From positions 1 through 24,622 of IMG/VR virus record IMGVR_UViG_3300008117_000964: 24,622 nt of DNA; one strand, written 5' to 3'. This stretch comes from a virus. Of this stretch, positions 20,984 to 24,622 are shown piece by piece. A program made the translations under genes and the position numbers. The notes beneath the pieces were generated by a model, which saw only the letters and a list, made by a program, of their open reading frames with translations, was not told the DNA's origin and searched no databases. Each line of letters begins with the position of its first letter. Within the stretch, counting starts at the first letter, position 1.

Positions 20984-21013
20984 AATAAATATTATGATTT
21001 TTGAATATTTATC
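20984..21013. promoter_or_regulatory. Divergent late-type boxes
   Basis: The gap between divergent genes contains GATAAATA on the minus strand (21013-21006), 30 bases before the gene at 20976, and AATAAATA on the plus strand (20984-20991), 48 bases before the ATG at 21040. Both are near the T4 late motif TATAAATA. Confidence 0.35.
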
Positions 21014-21039
21014 AAAACAAACACACAAACAAAAAAAAT

Positions 21040-21258
21040 ATGCAGATTATTACTTGGAGACAAACATTTTTAAATAATTTATCCACAATATTTTTAATGT
21101 TATCTGCTTTTTTCTTTCCGTTTGGATTCGATATTCTATTTAAACTATTACTTGATGCGACAGGATCCTATTGGACTACAGATATCATTTTTTACGGAGT
21201 GTCACTTTTTTTCTTTCTGATGTATTTATGGGTAAAGAAAACTTCTAAAAATAGTTGA
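21040..21258 (+). CDS. Small two-helix membrane protein
   Basis: The ATG at 21040 is preferred to the TTG at 21001, whose extra residues are low-complexity. The 72-residue product begins MQIITWRQTFLNN and has two membrane segments (STIFLMLSAFFFPFGFDIL and IIFYGVSLFFFLMYLWV) with a short basic end (KKTSKNS). The PPK2 gene starts one base after its stop, so the two are co-translated. No family was recognised; a small holin-like or envelope-modifying protein is possible. Confidence 0.6.
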   Translation: MQIITWRQTFLNNLSTIFLMLSAFFFPFGFDILFKLLLDATGSYWTTDIIFYGVSLFFFLMYLWVKKTSKNS

Positions 21259-21259
21259 G

Positions 21260-22378
21260 ATGAATCTTGTGAAGGAAGAATTAAATAGAATACATAGTAT
21301 TATGGGTATTAACCCAATTATCAAAGAGGACGAACAACCCTCAAAAGAGGAGATTATGTCTCGTATTTCTATGGAATTGGAACAAAATAACCTTATGTCT
21401 AATAAGATTAAAGGTATTTTGGATAAGATTCTCGAACAAGGTGAAAACAAAATTGTTGATTATAATCTTTTAGATAGAGGACTTAAAAAAATACTAAAAC
21501 TAAAAGGAAATCAGAAGAAAAATGTGGAGTCATTTTTTCAAAAACTTCTAAAATCTTTAGAAAAAAGAGAAAAAGTAACTTATGATATAGAAGAACCAGG
21601 ATTTGATGACTACTCGTTAGAACCAGTCGAACCATCAGTTGTTTCAAAAAAGGTATATAAAAAAGAATTATTTGGATTACAGGTAGAATTATTAAAACTA
21701 CAAGAGTGGTTACAAAAAACAAATAAAACACTCATTATAGTTTTTGAAGGTCGTGATAGTGCTGGTAAAGGATCCACAATTAAAAAGTTTGTAGAAAATC
21801 TGAATCTTAAAATAGGTTATAAGATTATTGCTTTGGGTATACCTACTTTAGAAGAAAGAAAAAATTGGTGGGATAGATATAGAAATCAAATTGAGAAGGG
21901 TAAAATCAATCTGTTTGATAGAAGTTGGTATAATAGAGGACTTATTGAACCTGTTGCTGGTTATGGAACCCCTGAGGAGTATAAAGACTTTATGAATAAT
22001 GTTGCTACCTTTGAAAATGATCTTGTAAAGGATGGGGACTACCTGTTTAAACTATGGTTTTCAATCGATAAGGAGACTCAGGCTAAACGATTTAAAGCCA
22101 GACAGGAATCACCCTTAAAAAAGTGGAAATACTCGGAATCTGACGCTAAAATGCAAGATTTATGGGACAAATTTACCCGATATAAAGATAAATTGTTTGA
22201 TGAAACCTCAACTTTGAACAATCCTTGGGTTGTTTTAGATGCGATAGATAAAAGAGTATCAGGACTAAATGCCATAAGATATGTTCTAAAAAACATACCT
22301 TATGACGATAAAAATGAAGCTTTCTTAGATGTTGAATATCCTGAAGCACTTACGGTTCTTAAACCAGAACAAAATTAA
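21260..22378 (+). CDS. ppk2: Polyphosphate kinase 2 (PPK2) with N-terminal leader and helical extension
   Basis: Residues about 135-365 are a full PPK2 domain: Walker A GRDSAGKGS (164-172, Ser instead of the usual second Gly), GIPTLEERKNWWDRY, Walker B INLFDRSWYNRGLIEPVAG (216-234), the lid RFKARQESPLKKWKYSESD, and NNPWVVLDAIDKR. PPK2 enzymes use polyphosphate to phosphorylate nucleotides, or the reverse, which could top up nucleotide pools during infection. The first 135 residues are extra: a leader MNLVKEELNRIHSIMGI with IIKE soon after, then a charged helical region. The leader suggests delivery in the virion. It follows a small membrane protein by one base and overlaps the convergent gene by 4 bases. 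Class I, II or III cannot be decided here. Confidence 0.9.
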   Translation: MNLVKEELNRIHSIMGINPIIKEDEQPSKEEIMSRISMELEQNNLMSNKIKGILDKILEQGENKIVDYNLLDRGLKKILKLKGNQKKNVESFFQKLLKSLEKREKVTYDIEEPGFDDYSLEPVEPSVVSKKVYKKELFGLQVELLKLQEWLQKTNKTLIIVFEGRDSAGKGSTIKKFVENLNLKIGYKIIALGIPTLEERKNWWDRYRNQIEKGKINLFDRSWYNRGLIEPVAGYGTPEEYKDFMNNVATFENDLVKDGDYLFKLWFSIDKETQAKRFKARQESPLKKWKYSESDAKMQDLWDKFTRYKDKLFDETSTLNNPWVVLDAIDKRVSGLNAIRYVLKNIPYDDKNEAFLDVEYPEALTVLKPEQN

Positions 22379-22590
22379 GTAAAATCTTTTCCTTCTTCAT
22401 CGTCATTCATTTTTACATTTCTTGAAATGGAGTGTAACCAAATATCAAATATCATAAAATATAAAAACCACTGAAGACTTTCTAAGGGATAATTCTCAGG
22501 ATTGACTTGATTCATAATCAAAACCCAAAGAAACTTAATGCCCAAATAAATTCTGGCAATGGCAACTAAAATATTAAATAACATCGTCAT
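22375..22590 (-). CDS. Small membrane protein of unknown function
   Basis: This 71-residue protein (or 69 from the Met at 22584) has two hydrophobic stretches (MLFNILVAIARIYLGIKFLW and LQWFLYFMIFDIWLHS) and an acidic, Lys-containing tail (NDDEEGKDF). The start at 22590 would be leaderless behind an AATAAATA box that overlaps it, so 22584 is equally likely. It converges on the PPK2 gene with a 4-base overlap. No motif is seen. Confidence 0.55.
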   Translation of the reverse strand: MTMLFNILVAIARIYLGIKFLWVLIMNQVNPENYPLESLQWFLYFMIFDIWLHSISRNVKMNDDEEGKDFT

Positions 22591-22639
22591 ATTTATTGAT
22601 ATATGTTACAAATATAATAATTTTTTTTGGTTATAACAA

Positions 22640-23260
22640 ATGGAAAAACAATTAGAATCATTAATTAAAAAAATATTACAAGAGGAAGTAAATCAATCTA
22701 TGAATCTACTTGAAAATGTAGAGATATCCTCAGAGTTAAAATACCATATCGATAATAAACTTTCATTATCTGAGAATGTATTCAGAATTTATTCCGATTC
22801 TTATTTTAATCTCATAAACGAAGTAAGAAATTTATATGAAAGCGGACACATTAGTCTTTGTTCAGAAGATCGTTGGATCGTTGAATCTAATCTTGGGAAA
22901 TCTGTTTTATTGGAAAATGGTCGCCAAGTTTGGTTGGATGCTCCCATTGAAGAAGAGGAAGATATGATTATGGAGGCTGAACATCGTGGAAAAAAAGTAA
23001 AATTAAACTCTCCTTTTAGAACACCAGGAGGACCAAAGAAATTTGCGGTTTATGTTAAATCACCTGGTGGAGGAATCAAAAAAGTAACATTTGGTGATCC
23101 AAATTTGAGAGTTAGAAACAGAAATAAAAAAGCCGCAAAATCTTTTACAGCTCGTCACAAATGTTCTCAGAAAAAAGATAGAACAACTGCAGGGTATTGG
23201 AGCTGCAATGTTGGGAGATTTGCAAAAAAATTGGGTCTTAAATCTTCGAGGACTTGGTAA
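22640..23260 (+). CDS. Leader-bearing protein with DUF5872-like C-terminal domain
   Basis: This 206-residue protein has an N-terminal leader, MEKQLESLIKKILQEEVNQS, with LQE as a possible processing site. The middle (about 25-110) is helical and acidic (EEEEDMIMEAE). From about 113 the text is the basic domain I know from many phage proteins as DUF5872: KKVKLNSPFRTPGGPKKFAV, KKVTFGDPNLRVRNRN, and FTARHKCSQKKDRTTAGYWSC with two conserved Cys. Strong positive charge suggests DNA or virion-core contact. The next gene overlaps its stop (TAATG), so they are co-translated. Function in the family is not established. Confidence 0.7.
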   Translation: MEKQLESLIKKILQEEVNQSMNLLENVEISSELKYHIDNKLSLSENVFRIYSDSYFNLINEVRNLYESGHISLCSEDRWIVESNLGKSVLLENGRQVWLDAPIEEEEDMIMEAEHRGKKVKLNSPFRTPGGPKKFAVYVKSPGGGIKKVTFGDPNLRVRNRNKKAAKSFTARHKCSQKKDRTTAGYWSCNVGRFAKKLGLKSSRTW

Positions 23261-23532
23261 TGGAGCAATTACCTTTTTTAGAAAAAGTAGAAGAAAAAGT
23301 CAGATTAAGAAAATTTGACAAAAATGTTCAAGAGAATGAATTAAAATGGCATTTTGATGAACAAGACAGGTTGATCACCCCAACCCACAAGACCGATTGG
23401 CAATTTCAAATGGATAATGAATTACCAATCGATCTTAAAGAAGGTAAAGAAATTTTTATACCTCAGGGTGTTTATCACAGAATTATAAAAGGATCTGGTG
23501 ATTTGGAACTTAAGGTAAAGTTCTTGGATTAA
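23260..23532 (+). CDS. Cupin-like small phage protein
   Basis: I choose the ATG at 23260, overlapping the previous stop (TAATG), over the TTG at 23254. The 90-residue product has the strand pattern ELKWHFDEQDRLITP, WQFQMDNELPIDL, EGKEIFIPQGVYHRIIKGSG and LELKVKF. The EGxxIFIPxGxYHR stretch is the cupin motif 2 form (G, P, H), and WHxDxxD recalls motif 1. Such single-cupin proteins are common in phages, often beside virion genes. Metal binding is plausible through the His; activity is unknown. Confidence 0.65.
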   Translation: MEQLPFLEKVEEKVRLRKFDKNVQENELKWHFDEQDRLITPTHKTDWQFQMDNELPIDLKEGKEIFIPQGVYHRIIKGSGDLELKVKFLD

Positions 23533-24527
23533 GCAATATTTGTTGTATATCTTCGTATATCGATTGCAAAATCCCTATCAAATTCAACACCCTCTTGAGC
23601 TTCAGGCCTAAAATCATTAGTAACAGTATTAGGTTCAAATCTTATCGTTGGGGGATCGATAGGTACTGGTGTAAGTGTATCATTAACAGCAAATTCTCTT
23701 AACAAATATTCTTCTTTTTGACTGTAATATTCAGTTTTAAATCCTTTTAGTTCTGCAATATTTCTATTTGAAAGATTACCTGTAAGTTCGTCTTTAATTT
23801 TTTTCAAAATTTCAGATGGTAATCTTGAATCTAATGAATCAATCCTTTCGTCTTTTTGATTCCAAAAACTTAAGTTATTATAAATTCCTTTTTCCAATTC
23901 TGCGTGAACCCCAACCTTTAATCCATTTTTTTTATTTATAACATAAATTAAAATTCCTTGGAAATACTTGTAAAAATATTCATCATTAGTTGCCGATGTT
24001 GTGCACCACTTTGTTCCACTACCATATTTTTTTGATGATTCGTATGTTAAAGGTCGAATTAATAACCATTCATTATCCTCAAAAACCAATTCAACCATTT
24101 TATAAAGTTCTGATTGAACTGATTTTATTTCAGCAACGGTTATATCATTATAAATTTCTTCAACAGAATTATATTTTGTAATATCAGCGTTGATTAGTTT
24201 TTTCTCTCTATATTCGTGCAATTTTTTGATTGACTTATGAACTTCAAGACCAATAAATTCATTTAACATCAAACAGAAAAGTATTAATGAAAAATTGTTT
24301 GAATTTGGGTAATCAAATTCAGTCATTTCATACTCTCTTTTGAGATCAGATATATAATCATTTATTCTGTGTTCATTGTATCTTTCATTGAACTTGTTTT
24401 GAATAAGTTTTGAAATTACTTCACAATAAGTCCTTTTGTCACCTGATGGATCAATCATTTTAACAGCATCTAACAATGAAAATGATAATTCAGGGTGTTG
24501 GGAGGATAAAGTTTTGATTTTGGACAT
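23529..24527 (-). CDS. GTKWCT-motif phage protein of unknown function
   Basis: This 332-residue protein has a helical N-terminal 120 residues. Residues 155-210 hold the motif LLIRPLTYESSKKYGSGTKW followed by CTTSATNDEYFYKYF and LIYVINKK, which I recognise from many large-phage proteins of unknown role (conserved GxGTKWCT with Cys). The last 60 residues are Pro/Thr-rich and acidic (PVPIDPPTIRFEPN), probably flexible. It has no signal peptide or membrane helix. It converges with the cupin-like gene with a 4-base overlap. A GATAAATA box lies 40 bases upstream. Confidence 0.6.
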   Translation of the reverse strand: MSKIKTLSSQHPELSFSLLDAVKMIDPSGDKRTYCEVISKLIQNKFNERYNEHRINDYISDLKREYEMTEFDYPNSNNFSLILFCLMLNEFIGLEVHKSIKKLHEYREKKLINADITKYNSVEEIYNDITVAEIKSVQSELYKMVELVFEDNEWLLIRPLTYESSKKYGSGTKWCTTSATNDEYFYKYFQGILIYVINKKNGLKVGVHAELEKGIYNNLSFWNQKDERIDSLDSRLPSEILKKIKDELTGNLSNRNIAELKGFKTEYYSQKEEYLLREFAVNDTLTPVPIDPPTIRFEPNTVTNDFRPEAQEGVEFDRDFAIDIRRYTTNIA

Positions 24528-24567
24528 AATACCTATGATTTTGGATATAATATATCAAATTCAATCA

Positions 24568-24575
24568 TATTTATC
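24568..24575 (-). promoter_or_regulatory. Late-type promoter box
   Basis: GATAAATA on the minus strand lies about 40 bases before the ATG at 24527. It fits the pattern seen in the other divergent gaps. Confidence 0.3.
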
Positions 24576-24578
24576 AAT

Positions 24579-24622
24579 ATGAGTCCACAACATTTAGAAA
24601 GATCAAAAGAATTTTTGGAAAA
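24579..24622 (+). CDS. Start of a gene cut by the window end
   Basis: The ATG at 24579 opens a frame to the window end, reading MSPQHLERSKEFLE. It is divergent from the 23529-24527 gene and has the charged helical start typical of genes here. Too little is visible to assign a function. Confidence 0.45.
   Translation, partial: MSPQHLERSKEFLE

Noticed and set aside
20585-21004. 139-residue plus-strand open frame
   Set aside because: It lies antisense to the leader-bearing gene at 20464-20976, which has the leader motif and late-type promoter box.

Overview
The window reads as part of a large, AT-rich genome (roughly two thirds A+T) of a tailed bacteriophage that infects a member of the Bacteroidota. 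The phage signs are a GH19-type endolysin beside a two-helix holin-like protein, a Pro/Thr-rich fibre-like protein with a carbohydrate-binding-type domain, a tRNA-Cys, a PPK2 kinase, a YkuK-type RNase H-fold protein, a small HAD protein, many tightly packed or overlapping small genes on both strands, and T4-late-promoter-like boxes (NATAAATA) in the divergent intergenic gaps. The Bacteroidota signs are TTTG-N19-TAnnTTTG promoters, lipoproteins, a PorG-like (DUF6089-like) outer-membrane barrel, and a long secreted protein with a GEVED domain and a type IX secretion (T9SS) sorting tail. A prophage or phage-derived island cannot be formally excluded.

Layout. 1-2805 (+): end of a SpvC/OspF phosphothreonine-lyase-like protein, a hydrophobic protein with a virion-type leader, a compact three-hairpin element, a fibre-like protein and its small partner. 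2765-3088 (-): a decayed gene remnant. 3262-4290 (+): two lipoprotein genes with terminators, the first a self-contained promoter-gene-terminator unit. 4313-5497 (+): a zinc-metallopeptidase-like protein. 5490-8536 (-): a secreted protein, then a probable lysis/envelope operon of two paralogous holin-like proteins, an i-spanin-like membrane coiled-coil protein, and an overlapping gene for an outer-membrane barrel with its own coiled coil. 8582-9808: small unknown proteins and a small membrane protein. 9817-15590 (+): lipoprotein, PorG-like barrel and a giant T9SS-type cargo protein broken by a frameshift. 15717-17794 (+): tRNA-Cys and a cluster of small enzymes (YkuK-like, HExxH peptidase, HAD). 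17943-19352 (-): endolysin, holin-like protein and an ADP-ribosyltransferase-like protein. 19384-20976: a hypothetical gene, a GC-rich non-coding island ending in a terminator, a 43-residue basic protein and a leader-bearing protein. 21040-24622: membrane proteins, PPK2, a DUF5872-like protein, a cupin-like protein, a GTKWCT-motif protein and the start of another gene.

How they may fit together. Several otherwise unrelated proteins (hydrophobic protein, metallopeptidase, ART, PPK2, DUF5872-like protein, 20464-20976 protein) begin with a similar short amphipathic leader that often ends in an (L/I)xE-like motif. This resembles the capsid-targeting sequences of T4 internal proteins and Alt. I infer, without proof, that these are virion-packaged proteins delivered with the DNA. 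Two lysis-related loci (6706-8536 and 17943-18851), plus surface lipoproteins and T9SS-linked proteins, indicate heavy investment in the Bacteroidota envelope. All functional calls come from reading sequence and motifs; no database search was run.
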